From Leguminivora glycinivorella (Eukaryota > Arthropoda > Insecta > Lepidoptera > Tortricidae), in assembly GCF_023078275.1 (NCBI RefSeq), contig NC_062973.1, positions 21,570,956 through 21,634,955 of the forward strand: a DNA stretch of 64,000 nucleotides, read 5' to 3'. The translations under genes were made by a program, and so were the position numbers. The notes under the pieces are model-generated. The model was not told where the DNA came from and made no database searches. It worked only from the letters and a program-made list of their open reading frames with translations. Positions 42,781-54,256 of the stretch are shown here, one piece after another; within the stretch, counting starts at the first letter, position 1, and each line of letters starts with the position of its first letter.

Positions 42781-44555
42781 AATGGTTAGGAGTTAAAGGA
42801 TAATTCTTTCACTACTGTACAGTGTACGGGGCCAGCCTGCATAATTGCATATGGTTGGGTGGGGCAAACAGGATATAGCAAGGCGACAAACAGGTCTGGT
42901 ACCGACTACAAAAATAATTGATTTGTTTATAATTTGGGTGTTTAGATTTTTTGCTTTTTAGTTTAGGTTTATTATTTTTTTCTTTTTAGTTTCTCCCGCT
43001 TATTTTTGTTTTGTAACCTCGTCGTCACAGAATTAGATTTACGCTTAGTTGTTTTTTGATTTTAAATATGTCTCAAGGCATAATTTTTGGTTTTTTTTTT
43101 AAGTTTATTTTATACCTCGTCGTATTATACAATACGAGTACGTTGGATGCAGTGCAAATCTTAAGGTTCATTGGAGTACCTACTTTAAAAGTTTTCTACT
43201 ACAATCATAATAATAGTAAGCAAGATGCCTGGATAAGAGTTTAAGACACGTATAGGTGATGAGATGATGATTATTAATCCTCTTCTCGAAATTATTGAAT
43301 GCACTATGATATTTAATTATTCACACCACTTTCCATTTAATTTAATCCGATTTTCCAACTACTATGTTTCAAACTGGACTTAAAATATTTGAATAACAAA
43401 GTTCACTTAATATATTGTAATGTGAGCCGGCAACCGGTCCAGCAGATAGGTTGAAATTTAACGTTCCTACGTAACGTTCCTGCAGAAAACTTTTCGTATA
43501 TTCGAGAGTTAGGCGTTCGACTCGGCTGTCCTCATACACGTAGAAAAATATAATAGACGGAAGTTTTTAAGCAAGTTCTAAATAATATTACGTCATCCTG
43601 TACACTCTCATGAAGCAAAACATGTACTGAAAGAGATAGATACTCTATTCGACCTTCAGTTAGTACCGTGGCACCGCTTTTATTCTCTAACTTTAGGAAA
43701 TTTATATGAATGTTTGGTGAGCAATAACTGGCTTATCAGATTGTAAAAAAAAAGTGGCCATATCGATACCGCACCGGTCTTCTAGGGGTTTCTACAATCT
43801 ATGGCTGTCCCCATTTTTCGACATTTTGCTGCCGTTTGAGTATATTTGTAAGTTCTGCTGATATTTCATCGATGTCAAAGTTTTGAATATAGAAATGAGG
43901 TTCTGTCATCGACGTGATTTATAACTTTAAATATTATCGGTAGTTTACCTGTCAATTTTACTCGCAAAGTATTATGGCATTTATAGCCATTAAACGCTCA
44001 GAAACTGCACGTTTTCACAAGTTATTTATTATGGCATTTAAAGACGTTCAGTTTAGCCATTGAGAGAAAAACGCTATCAGTTAAAGCTCCGTCACGTCTT
44101 TCTGAAGTTAGCACGTTATTACCTACAGATCTTAAATGTTTCTTTTTCCATCATAATTTATCTTTCTAACTATTTTATAAGTTTTAAAAATAAGTATTTT
44201 CCTGGGAATTATAGTAAGTTTTAAATATTTAAAGTCACACATCGGTCGAACGCGATTAAATAACATTATTTTCCTTTTTTTCCAACGTTTCGGCCAGGTT
44301 ACACTGGCCGTGGTCGTGGAAGACTTACGTCTCAGCAAAGCCCTGTGTGTGACTATAAATACCATGTGTATAAAGCGCGAGAACATAAAGTGTTAGTCTA
44401 AAATAGCCTTTTCGTGGTAATATCAACTTGAAGTCTTAATAAAATATATTGCTATATTTCAGCCGATTTTTTCAAGAGTTTCTAAGAAGCTCAATTATTT
44501 CAAATTTACCAACTATTTAGAATTGGAACCCAAGATGATATGTATTAATGTCTTT
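42781..44555. other. AT-rich intergenic DNA
   Basis: No supported gene; an 84-codon frame at 44132-44386 (minus) lacks family or context. ATTATGGCATTTA..AGCCATT occurs twice (43970-44060) as a loose duplication. Confidence 0.45.
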
Positions 44556-44559
44556 CCCA

Positions 44560-45280
44560 TCATGGAACAATGATGTTCCGGACTTTTGGGAGGCGTGCGC
44601 GGAGCCGAAGCCAACGCGTAGAGACCCTTACATTTCATTAAAGTGTCAAATCCTTTTGACACTTTAATGAAATGTAAGGGGTACACCGAGCGGATGTTGC
44701 CCTTGCCCGTATCATGGGACACACGCAGAGGCAGCATCCGCCAGGATGTAAGGACTATTTGACAGTTACTGGAATCTAAAATGAACTGGGCTATTGGATG
44801 AAAGTGATGGACTAAATACTGGGCTATGGGATAAAAAATCGGACGCCTGCCTAATAAAACGGTATCCAATTTTATTCCCGGTAAACGGTGACTCGTCCCC
44901 ACAAGATGGGCCTCCACAAAAAGCGACATCCAAGCTGGCTCAAGGGCAATACCGGTGTGAGGACTCGAGGGTGTCGAGAGGTGTACACCGTTTTCTTCCC
45001 ATTTGCTGTCAAGCCACTGTACCAACTCGCGTCTTATGCAAATTTTCACTTCTACCCCTGGAGCATGTAGCACTAACGACTCCACTCTGGACGGCCAGCC
45101 AAGGCAAGCCAGAGGTAGAGAGTCCTGTACCACCCACCCGCCTTACGGGTAACATAACTCCCCAGGAGCACTCGGGTACGTGGGGTGGCTGTTCCCCAAC
45201 AGCTCGCCACATAAGCTGCCCTGCGTTGACTGATTGCACTGGTAAAACCAGTGGGCGATAGGGTCGTCACATCCCTACGC
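44560..45280. repeat. Unidentified GC-richer block with long frames on both strands
   Basis: Frames of 206 codons (44513-45133, minus; it opens with GTG, not ATG) and 155 codons (44794-45261, plus, ATG) overlap. Neither resembles a known domain. A hairpin (44631-44686) opens the block, and it ends GGGTCGTCACATCCCTACGC followed by TTATTATTTATTATTG, like the tail of a retroelement. It is probably the remnant of an unrecognised mobile element rather than a host gene. Confidence 0.4.
44631..44686. repeat. Perfect hairpin, ~24-bp arms
   Basis: CCTTACATTTCATTAAAGTG..TCAAA and the exact reverse complement TTTGA..CACTTTAATGAAATGTAAGG, separated by TCC. Confidence 0.75.
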
Positions 45281-45554
45281 CATTATTATTTATTATTGTG
45301 ATTATATTTTATTTATCGCTCGCTGTACTTTTCTTTCCACAGCCAACTATAAAGGCCAAGACAATTATAAATTTCCTTCTAGACTTTCTAAAACCGGCTA
45401 CTGTCTCTGTCTTTACACTCCATTTATCGTAATATTGAATTTTCATACGATTACAAAACAGCTTCATCCGAACACTGAAAAGGGCCAAATTAACTTCCAA
45501 AATTTAAACTGGCACAAGCAAAGGACCAAAATATGATTTACATCCATACTTCCA
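45281..45554. other. Nothing recognised
   Basis: AT-rich DNA with overlapping short minus frames. Confidence 0.45.
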
Positions 45555-45783
45555 TCCATACTAATATTATAAATGGGAAAGTGTGTGTGTCTGTTTGTTT
45601 GTCCGTCTTTAACGGCAAAACGGAGTGACGAATTGACGTGATTTTTCAAATAGGCTACATAGTGACATAGGCTACTTTTTGTCTCTTTCTAACCCCCACG
45701 TCCCTAAAATGGGGGAAGTTTGTATGGAGCATACCACAATTTTCGAAATTAACGCGAGCGAAGCACAACGGGAAAAAAGCTAG
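45555..45783 (+). mobile_element. Non-autonomous Helitron, TCCATACT family, longest copy
   Basis: A|TCCATACTAATATTATAAAT..GTGTGTGTCTGTTTGTTTGTC..GGCAAAACGGAGTGACGAAT..GTGACATAGGCTACTTTTTG..CCCCCACGTCCC..AACGCGAGCGAAGC..AAAAAAGCTAG|T. It contains the CCCCCA..TGTATGG segment also present in 795-1038, which the shorter copies lack. Confidence 0.7.
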
Positions 45784-45796
45784 TGCATTATAAATT

Positions 45797-46355
45797 AAAA
45801 AACCGGCCAAGAGCGTGTCGGGCCACGCTCAGTGTAGGGTTCCGTAGTTTTCCGTATTTTTCTCAAAAACTACTAAACCTATTAAGTTGAAAACAATTTT
45901 CCTAGAAAGTCTTTATAAATTTCTACTTTTTGTGATTTTTTCATATTTTTTAAACATATGGTTCAAAAGTTAGGGGGGGGACGACACACTTTTTTTTCCT
46001 TTAGGAGCGATTATTTCCGAATATATTAATATTATCAAACAACGATTTTTGTAAACCCTTATTCATTTTTAAATACCTATCCAACAACATATCACACGTT
46101 GGGGTTAGAATGAAAAAAAAAACAGTCCCCACTTTACATGTAGGGGGGGGGGGGGGGGTACTCTAACAAAACATTTTTTTTTTCACTTTTTATTTTACCA
46201 CTTTGTTGGCGTGATTGATATACATATTGGTACCAAATTTCAGTTTTCTAGTGCTAACGGTCACTGAGATTATCCGCGGACAGACGGACGGACGGACGGA
46301 CAGACAGACATGGCGAAACTATAAGGGTTCCTAGTTGACTACGGAACCCTAAAAA
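45797..46355 (+). repeat. AACCGGCCAAGAGCGTGTCGG interspersed repeat, full copy
   Basis: ACCGGCCAAGAGCGTGTCGG, CACGCTCAGTGTAGGGTTCC, TTTTCCTAGAAAGTCTTTAT, a G8-G12 run, GATATACATATTGGTACCAA, GAGATTATCCGCGGACAGAC (with GGAC repeats) and GAAACTATAAGGGTTCCTAG. Second copy at 53592-54200, fragment at 48377-48440. Probably a non-autonomous or 5'-truncated retroelement. Confidence 0.65.
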
Positions 46356-47074
46356 CGACTTTTAAAATAAATTCCACAGGTGACATTCTGGTTAGTTCAC
46401 ATCATGTTTCCTATAGGCGTCCAGGTCGATACGTCACGCAAAGTTATTAAAACAAATTGAAATGTTCTATGCCGTGTACCGACAGGTTCAGGTGAAAGTT
46501 TAATTTGCTGCAAAAGTTTCCTTTGTGAGCAACGTCACCACAACTCTAATTGATCAACATCGATTGTTTTAAATAACCCACAGAACTATATTTAGATAGA
46601 AGAAATAAGTTAATGAAAATGTCTTACGCCTACAATCCTACATACAATATCTTGTAAACTAGTGTTGGCGTTGTATGTCATATTGCTCTAAGAAATGTAA
46701 CAGGAGCTTAATATCAAACAAACACCTACCTATTATAAATACAATACGCCCATGATGATTATTTAGGCATCTCTATACTTAAAAATAATGTACTTACTTG
46801 TCAAGCACACACACAAACACACCATTTATGAAAAAATATACTTTTATGTGCACAAATTATGAGTCATACGAATCTATTGTACATAGCTGGTAGTTATTTA
46901 ATAATCGTTCTTCCTGTCTAGTACTATTAATGCTGACAAAAATGATGAACAATCAAGGGCCTGAGAAATATTTAAAATCACAGGCAAGTAACAACTTCAG
47001 TACAAAATCTCACACGCTCGGCCGCCATACATATAGATGAACTTGCTTCTTCTATCTAAATCTAGTTCTGTGGA
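46356..47074. repeat. Region bounded by distant inverted CCACAGAACTA..TTTAGATAGAAGAA
   Basis: CCACAGAACTATATTTAGAT..AGAAGAA at 46578-46605 and its inverse TTCTTCTATCTAAATCTAGTTCTGTGG at 47047-47073 may delimit a ~496-bp TIR element. The interior is AT-rich and non-coding. Left of 46578 nothing was recognised. Confidence 0.5.
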
Positions 47075-47212
47075 CAGTCGCCATCAGATATACATATAAG
47101 AGCGCCCGAGGTACTCAAAAATATCTGAACACGCCTCTATTGCCTAGGCGTTAGAGGCGTGTTCAGATATTTTTGAGTACCTCGGGCGCTCTTATATATC
47201 TGATGGCGACTG
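47075..47212. mobile_element. 138-bp palindromic MITE (CAGTCGCCATCAGATATA)
   Basis: Arms of ~62 bp: CAGTCGCCATCAGATATA..AAGAGCGCCCGAGGTACTC..AAAAATATCTGAACACGCCTCT and the inverse. The loop is ATTGCCTAGGCGTT. GGACA is present at both outer edges. A degraded relative (AATATCTGAATACACCTCTATT) lies at 32183-32204. Confidence 0.75.
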
Positions 47213-49524
47213 GACATAAGGATATTAAAGACGGGTAGTTTTATCTCGCGGTGAAATACTCTCGCGCCAATCATGTGCTAACCCTGCTGAAAAGCCACAA
47301 AATATACTTACACATGCATAAAATGCAAAGTATAGGCCATCCCGAACGGCCACTTTCGGCCAGTAATTGCCGCTTCCCGAGTTAGGAGCGAAAGTTTAAC
47401 AATAATAGGACTTTGCCCGTAAACCCTCGCGCGCTCAGTTTTCCTCACAACTCGATTATCTAACAGCTAATTAGCCAAGCACACCTTAATTATCCTTTTA
47501 TACTTGGATAAGTTATTCATCGTTTTTGAAGGAGTTTTTATTATCGCTGAAAAGCGGAGAAGAAATTAATTAAAGACGTTGACGGGTTTCCTCGATAGAG
47601 AGATATGACGAAGAGTTTTAAATATAAAGTTGAGCTTTAATTTTAGAATAATGTGGGTACCACCGTTCTATCGGGGTATTTAGATAATATAATAATCAGT
47701 GCTATTTTGTGATAATCGAATATATTTATAATTATGATGAATCACGAGTCGAATAGTACCTAAACTTGTACTAATATGTATTCTGTGCCTAAACGATGAA
47801 AACGAATAAATTCGGATACCTACCTAGCACTGGCGGAGCGTCGATACAACTCGATTCCCAACGGGTTCCCTAAAATTCAATAGTATCTGTAGAAGTCCAT
47901 ACAAAACAGATGCCAAAAACCCCTCCGGCTTTACCAACGAAAATATTCACGCCCCGCCACTGTAGGCCACTAGGTAACCTAGAGAATTTTATGAATATTG
48001 CCTTATTGTACTTATAATATGTGATATGGATGTACCTCGTCTCCTCGTCGTAAAACTAGTGAAAGTATTTCAAATAGCTGTAATTACTAGAGAGCGGATT
48101 TCAGGTAGCGATTAATATGGATATGACTAGTGCCATTTCTTAAATACATGTCATGTGGTTTATAAATAAATAAGGTCTCACAATCTATTATTTTTACATC
48201 GCACACCATAAACTTTGCTGAATGACAAGATTAAATTAATCTTATTTTTGCAACAAACTTTTTTTAAGAAAAGTATTTTATTCTAAATAGATTGTAGGAA
48301 GCGAATTATTTTCATTTTTCTATTCTTTGAGTCGTAATAGAAGTTTTTACTGTGCAATGCACAGAAGAAGTATTAATTTTCCTAGAAAGTCTTTATAAAG
48401 TTCTACTTTTGTGATTTTTTCATATTTTTTAAAAAGAAGTAGAACTTCCTTTAGGAGTGATTATTTCCAAAAAAAAACAAGCATTTTATTTTTGACCGGT
48501 ATTCACAAAAGCATACAAAAAGGGTTTTACTTTTATGTTCCGGTACATTTTTTTCTGTGTAGGCATTTTCAGAATTTGGGTCACCCCAATTATCGTAAGT
48601 AAGTATCAAAAATTAACTAACTGTCAGTTTGGTGATGATAATTAAGCGTGATATTTCAATAAAAATATTGATTTTGTGTTAATTACATAAACTTTAAACG
48701 GTAATCTACATTCAAAATGTGAAAAAAGTACATTTTTAGACAGATTTTCTGCTTAAGTGTCGTCACAAAACTGACAGCGAATTAATTTTTGTTATCAACT
48801 TACGCCTTAGAAAAAATAATAAAGTATGCGAGTCATATCCATATAATCCGCTCTCTACCTCTAGTACTTACTCACCACTCGCGATACCCCCCCGTACCCG
48901 TACCTTACTGAAAATCTAAAAATATTTTGTTCGACATTCAGAAAAAACGCCGATAGACATAGACATATGTGGAGAACACGAATATCGGTATTAGTTGACC
49001 GACTAATGTAGGCAAGCAACTGAGTTTATTTACTAAAGATTTACTGGCAACTTTCGCATACACGAGATATTAAATAAACTAAATAAATATAGTACCTACC
49101 TATTATAGACAATTTTAAACCTTCGCCATACTTGCAACCTGATTTCCCATTTTCCTTTGATTTATTATTCTGTTAGTTTCCGCTGTACCAATGACTATAC
49201 TTATTTAAATAACGAAGACGCCTTTACTCAGGCCTAAAATTTTCTAAGGGAATTAATAATGTTTGACGTTACTATCTAGAACGTGGTTTTAAATGCAAAG
49301 TCTCACTATTTTTAATATTTTTTTATTAAATTTGAAGATAAAAACTAAACAAGAATAACCTTCAAAAATTATTACTGCGTACAAAAAACTGAGGCGAAAA
49401 TAGGATATGTCAATAAAAAACAAACCATTTAAATATTTCAATATATACATTTACTTACTCTTTTTTATTATAAAAGGGCTTACTTTTGGCCACAGACTAG
49501 CAAATACGTCAATAATAAATAATT
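47213..49524. other. Intergenic DNA
   Basis: No supported gene. 48377-48440 is a fragment of the AACCGGCCAAGAGCG repeat (TTTTCCTAGAAAGTCTTTAT..TTCTACTTTTGTGATTTTTT). ATATCCATATTAATCG..CTCTCTAGTAATTAC (48090-48125) and GAGTCATATCCATATAATCCGCTCTCTA (48830-48857) are loosely inverted and may bound a ~730-bp element. Confidence 0.45.
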
Positions 49525-49662
49525 ACCCCCTTATTCATAAACGTGCTCTAAGGTTATGAAGCCGATATAGTTCGTTGTCCCTTTCCGAGGTACGTGTGAT
49601 AGAAAAGGGCAAACGAACTTTATCGGCTTGATAACTTTTGAATACTTTTATGAATACGGCGG
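49525..49662. mobile_element. 138-bp MITE (CCCCTTATTCATAAACG)
   Basis: CCCCCTTATTCATAAACG at the left pairs with TTTATGAATACGGCGG at the right, and GAAGCCGATATAGTTCGTT..CCC pairs with AACGAACTTTATCGGCTTG inside. Confidence 0.65.
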
Positions 49663-50060
49663 TTAGTGTTTAATACATACTTGTTAACGACATCAATATA
49701 TACCGATTTAACGCGTTCAAAGTATTCGAGAGATTGGCTTAATTTATATTTCACCAACCATAACTAACATCGACCAATTATTTTACAATTAATAGCCTGT
49801 TTGTCCTTGTAATATAATTAGCAAAAATGTTTTAATGAACACAATAACCCTTGAACATGAAATGTTTTACAGTGCACACAACATTTAAAAAAAACTCGAT
49901 TATTCATACTAATTTCGCAAGTTGTGAAATAAATAAGTAACTATATAAAACAAATCGTCTTTCATTATGATAATATGGAACCAATTCACAAATCCAATTG
50001 CATAAAAAAATGTTAGTAGTGATCTGATCCCGTTATTTGAATAAAATAATCGACTAGCGA

Positions 50061-51020
50061 CTATGTCGTTATTTGTAATTCAACGAGCCTCTCCGATTCA
50101 TCCCAAAGTCTTCGCGCAAGCTCAGTATCTTGAGCAGCTTTACTCGGCTTCACTTCTCTACAATCTCTAAAATACCGGCCACTTACATCAGAGAGCTCCG
50201 GCGCCACGGCCAGGTGGATCGTGGTCTGCGCTCCTTCCCATGCCGTTTTGCAAAATGGCGTCAACAAAAATACTATCAATCTCATCAGTCGTACGTGAGC
50301 TCCTATGCCAGTGGCAATAACTCCAGGGTGTAAAGAATTTGTCGTCACACCCGTTCCTCTCAAACGCCTTTCCAATTCTACTGTCATTAATATGTTACAC
50401 AACTTTGTAATACCGTACACCTTAAATTGGCTATATGTTTCTTTAGTTTCCTTTTCCGCGTTTAAGTTATCGAAGTCAATGACACCACCCATGTTGTGTC
50501 CGTACGATGAAACATTCACTATGCGACTTGGTGCCGATGATTTTAGCAGGGGGAGTAGTAAATTAGTGAGTAGAAAGGGTCCGAAATGGTTGCTCTGCAT
50601 TTCTAGGAGTAATCCGTCTTCAGATTTCTCGAATTTTGATCCATAACAGCCTGCGTTGTTCACGAGTACGTCGAGACGTTTGTCGGTTTTGAGGATGTTG
50701 TCTGCGAAAGATCTGACCGATTCTAGTGATGCTAGGTCGAGGTGTCTGTAGTGGACGTCAGGGTTTCCAGTAGCAGAAATAATCTGGTCCTTGGCTGTGA
50801 GGCCGCGGGTCTCGTTCCTGCACGCAAGTATTACCCTTGCGCCGCGTGCCGCCAAATCCTTGGCCGTTTCATAACCGATCCCACCATTCCCTCCAGTCAC
50901 AATAACAGTCTTCCCCACCAAATGTCTACTACTCCTACACACACCGCATGTGAGTTTACAGTACACCCATATAAGAAAGGCAAAGGTAAAGTTAATAATT
51001 AAAAAAGCTAGTAAAAACAT
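50061..51020 (-). CDS. Short-chain dehydrogenase/reductase, retinol-dehydrogenase-like, membrane-anchored
   Basis: 319 codons, single exon, ATG to TAG. Residues 1-22 are a hydrophobic anchor, suggesting an ER-membrane enzyme. The Rossmann fold follows: TGGNGGIG at 42-49 (the TGxxxGxG dinucleotide-binding loop), LACRNETRG at 65-73 whose Arg68 favours NADP(H), LDLAS at 94-98, NNAG at 121-124, NVSSYG with the catalytic Ser near 171-172, Y202-x3-K206 (YGITK), and HPGVIAT at 231-237. Length and motif order fit the RDH11-14/WWOX-type SDR family, which oxidise or reduce retinoids, steroids or other lipophilic alcohols and carbonyls. The substrate cannot be read from sequence. All catalytic residues are present. 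Lack of introns suggests a retrocopy origin or ancestral loss. An inverted, damaged paralog lies 4.7 kb away. Confidence 0.9.
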   Translation of the reverse strand: MFLLAFLIINFTFAFLIWVYCKLTCGVCRSSRHLVGKTVIVTGGNGGIGYETAKDLAARGARVILACRNETRGLTAKDQIISATGNPDVHYRHLDLASLESVRSFADNILKTDKRLDVLVNNAGCYGSKFEKSEDGLLLEMQSNHFGPFLLTNLLLPLLKSSAPSRIVNVSSYGHNMGGVIDFDNLNAEKETKETYSQFKVYGITKLCNILMTVELERRLRGTGVTTNSLHPGVIATGIGAHVRLMRLIVFLLTPFCKTAWEGAQTTIHLAVAPELSDVSGRYFRDCREVKPSKAAQDTELARRLWDESERLVELQITT

Positions 51021-51210
51021 GATTTATGAACACACGAGCAACGGGCACTGTATTATAAATAACAACTGGGTGAATTGAATGAACTACAACATCAGACACA
51101 GACTATTTATGTATACTACAGCACATAGTTTATCAGATAAAAAATATTTACTTACTCGTGGAATCAGTCCGTAACCATGACAATTACTATAGATAAGTAG
51201 ACCTAGACAC

Positions 51211-51513
51211 ATGCGTGTTCGTTTAGCCATTATAAATAATGACTGGACTATTTTGTTGGACGGTGTAAGGTACAGCGGGACAAATTGCGACTGGGGGACA
51301 ATTGTAACTGATCCATTTTTCGCCTTGTTTTATTAACAAAGTGTGCATTATTACTTTGAATGTCCACTGGTTATATATTTATAAGTAATGGAAAAAATGG
51401 ATTAGATACAATTATCCCGCAGTCGGGATTTGCACCGCTGCCTGTACCTTACACCGTTGAACAAAATAGTCCGGTCATTATCTAGTCGTATAATGACTAA
51501 ACGAAAACCACGC
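51211..51513. mobile_element. ~300-bp TIR element upstream of the SDR gene
   Basis: ATGCGTGTTCGTTTAGCCATTAT..AATGACTGGACTATTTTGTT..GGTGTAAGGTACAG is matched in reverse at 51431-51513 (CTGTACCTTACACCG..AACAAAATAGTCCGGTCATT..ATAATGACTAAACG). Arms are ~75 bp with small gaps. It sits 190 bp before the SDR start codon, so it could contribute regulatory sequence. Confidence 0.65.
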
Positions 51514-52375
51514 ATATACTTAGTATGTTTTCCCCTCACTAGCTCGGAAACAGGTGTTTTATCCTTTCATACCAGTGGGTAAAAACGCATTTTATCCACC
51601 AGTGGATAAAATAATTTGACCTTAAATATAGTAAGATCTGCTTTAAAATTGATAAAAGTGAATCTAGTGATGAAGATGATTTACCGAGTGTGGAACTGCT
51701 GGAAGCAGTGATAAACGCGTTGTTTTTTTTTGCGCTGTACTTTCCTCGCTATAGTAAGGGGAAAAGTTTTGTGTTACACACGGGTGCAAATGTATTTTAT
51801 CTCGCCAGGTTCAACTTCATCCTTTTCCTTACTTCGAAGAGGGCATTCAACGAAAACGTCGTAATAATGTAAAATTGATAGTTTTAGTCGGCAAAATGCT
51901 ACACTTTCCATCATCTAAAAGACTTATTAAGTTCAGGATTCGATTAGGACATCTTCTTAACTTACATGTTGTGAGACTGGATTTTTAAAAACTAACTCAC
52001 TTAATTAATTATGATTTTTTTTCTGGTGCATGTTTAGGAAAACCCGCGAAAAGTGCTGACTTAGTCCGTCTAATTTGTAAAATTTGGATAGTTTTGAATG
52101 CTTCAAGTGGTAAATTTGTATTATGTATATCCTGTACTACAATCATCTGAGACTACTTCTTTGTTATAAGGCTTTAGAATAGAGTAAATGAGGATATGAT
52201 GAATCCAATTTGTTTCAGAAATCACCTCAGAATAAGTGTCAATTTCTTCGAAAACTTACGTGTTTTTGAAGTAGTTTTAATATAAAAATAATCTGCAACG
52301 CTTACTCAAACAGATTTTATGCAAAAGTTTTCTATTAATTGCAATTTAATATTTTTGACGATTTTTTAAAAATGC
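51514..52375. other. AT-rich DNA, nothing recognised
   Basis: TTTTATCCACCAGTGG..TAAAA motifs near 51560-51610 are locally repeated. The frame 51690-51872 is unsupported. Confidence 0.45.
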
Positions 52376-52379
52376 CTCC

Positions 52380-52610
52380 TTATTACCGGTTACGCGCGCT
52401 TGCGATGTCAGTACCGCGGCAGAGCTTGTAGAGGCAGGACGTATGTTAGTCCGCTCCGCACGCGGCTCGACGATCGCGAAGTTATTTTGTCATTGTGTGC
52501 GGCACCTGCCGTGTCCAAAACCGCACTTGTGTGCGTGTTTGGCTGTACTGTTGCATGTATACTGCGACCGAAAACTTTGATCCTTGGGTTGACGACTTTG
52601 GTAACTAACT
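52380..52610 (+). other. Isolated GC-rich patch
   Basis: GCGCGCTTGCGATG, CCGCTCCGCACGCGGCTCGA and GTGTGCGGCACCTGCCG give a sharp GC rise. A 70-codon ATG frame (52400-52612) crosses it, but no domain, signal peptide or clear donor is evident. Exon, promoter island or repeat cannot be separated. Confidence 0.3.
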
Positions 52611-52680
52611 AATTAACTTGACTAATATTTTTAGTAAGTATTATTTATTATTGAATATCATTTGAGGTTACTGACTCGTC

Positions 52681-53430
52681 TCAACAAAATCTTTGACAAT
52701 AGATGGTACTCAGGATCTGATGATGAAGTCAGATGGTAGTCATGAGTTCTCATCAACCAGGTCTTGAACCCATTTCGTGTTTGGGCTCGTTTGATTCGCC
52801 TCAACAAGATCTTTGACAAGAGGTGATGGTACCCAGGATCTGATGATGAAGCCGGAAGGTAGTCATGAGTTCTCATCAACCAGGTCTTGAAACCATTTCG
52901 TGTTTGGACTCGTTTGATTTGCCTCAACAAGATCTTTGACAAGAGGTGATGGTACCCAGGATCTGATGATGAAGCCGGAAGGTAGTCATGAGTTCTCATC
53001 AACCAGGTCTTGAAACCATTTCGTGTTTGGGCTCGTTTGGTTCATCTCAACAAGATCTTTGACAAGAGATGGTACCCAGGATCTGATGATGAAGCTGGAA
53101 GGTAGTCAAGAGAATTCATCAACCAGGTCTTGAAACCACTCCGTGTTTGGGCTCGTTTGGTTCGTCTCAACAAGATCTTTGACAAGAGATGGTACCCAGG
53201 ATCTGATGGTGAAGCCGGAAGGTAGTCAAGAGTATTCAACAACCAGGTCTTGAAACTCTTCTGTGTTTGGGCTCGTTTGATTCGTCTCAACAAGATCTTT
53301 GACAAGAGATGGTACCCAGGATCTGATGATGAAGCTGGAAGGTAGTCAAGAGTATTCCACGATCAGGTCTTGAAACCACTTCGTGTTTGGGTTCGTTTGA
53401 TTCGTCTCAACAAGATCTTTGACAAGAGAT
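52681..53430 (-). repeat. Minisatellite: six 120/123-bp units plus a partial one
   Basis: The landmark TCAACAAGATCTTTGACAAG starts at 52681 (variant), 52801, 52924, 53047, 53167, 53287 and 53407, so unit lengths are 120, 123, 123, 120, 120, 120. The only length change is a 3-bp GGT insertion (GAGGTGATGG versus GAGATGG). On the minus strand two frames (114 and 87 codons) cross the units with a ~40-residue period (SSDPGYH, LLSKILLRR, GFKTWL). Seen: a repeat array with frame-preserving variation. Inferred: it may derive from, or still be, coding sequence. Confidence 0.85.
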
Positions 53431-53587
53431 GGTAATCACTCTTTTATACTCTGGCGCATCCACTGTCTCAGTGTGTCAACAGTCAACTAAAGCAGGTAGG
53501 CGTAGCGTAGAGTTGTATTTCCTTACAAAAAACTAATACATAGATGTGGACCTTCCTGTGCTCCATGCAATTAAAACAACATAATAT

Positions 53588-53670
53588 TTAAAAACCGGCC
53601 GAGAGCGTGTCGGGTCACGCTCAGTGCCTACACTGAGCGTGGCCCGACACGCTCTCGGCCGGTTTTTAAA
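53588..53670. repeat. 40-bp-arm hairpin at the head of a dispersed repeat
   Basis: 53588-53627 and 53631-53670 are inverted with a single T/G difference that would be a G-U pair in RNA, around a 3-base CCT loop. The arms are the head of the AACCGGCC repeat (GAGAGCGTGTCGGG..CACGCTCAGTG) present once in each orientation. Confidence 0.8.
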
Positions 53671-54200
53671 GCCGCGTTGGTAAATAGCCGCTCGGCTCTT
53701 CCGTAGTTTTCCATATTTTTCAAAAACTACAGAACCTATCAAGTTCAAAACAGTTTTCCTAGAAAGTTTATAAAGTTCTACTTTTGTGATTTTTAAATAT
53801 TTTTTAAATATATGGTTAAAAAGTTGGAGGGGGGGGGACGACACTTTTTTTTTCTTTAGGAGCGATTATTCCCGAAAATATTAATATTATCAAAAAACGA
53901 TTTCAGTAATTCATTTTTAAATACCTATCCAACAATAAATCATACGTTAGGGTTGAAATGAAAAAAAAAAATCACTCCCTACTTTACGTGTAGGGGGGTA
54001 CCCTAATAAAACATTTTTTCCACTTTTTATTTTTGCATTTTGTCGGCGTGACTGATATACATATTGGTACCAAATTTCAGCTCTCTAGTTCTAACGGTCA
54101 CTGAGATTATCCGCGGACGGACGGACGGACGGAGGGACAGACAGACAGACATGGCGAAACTATAAGGGTTCCTAGTTGACTACGAAACCCTAAAAACACA
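53592..54200 (+). repeat. AACCGGCCGAGAGCGTGTCGG interspersed repeat, second copy
   Basis: It follows the 45797-46355 copy through TTTTCCTAGAAAGT, a G9 run, ATACATATTGGTACCAAATT, GATTATCCGCGGACGGACGG and GAAACTATAAGGGTTCCTAG. It differs by the inverted head (53588-53670) and a short extra AAGCCGCGTTGGTAAATAGC stretch at the head junction. Confidence 0.65.
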
Positions 54201-54256
54201 TTTTAAATATTAAAAAAAACTACTTAAAATAAAAAAAAACCGATCTTAGTTCCATT

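Noticed and set aside
44513..45133. 206-codon frame as a host gene
   Set aside because: It opens with GTG, overlaps a 155-codon frame on the other strand and includes a perfect hairpin; a repeat origin is likelier.
50130..51002. Plus-strand frames opposite the SDR gene
   Set aside because: They are antisense shadows of a well-supported SDR coding frame.
52681..53430. CRISPR array
   Set aside because: Units are 120 bp and similar throughout, with no alternating short repeats and unique spacers, and the DNA is animal.
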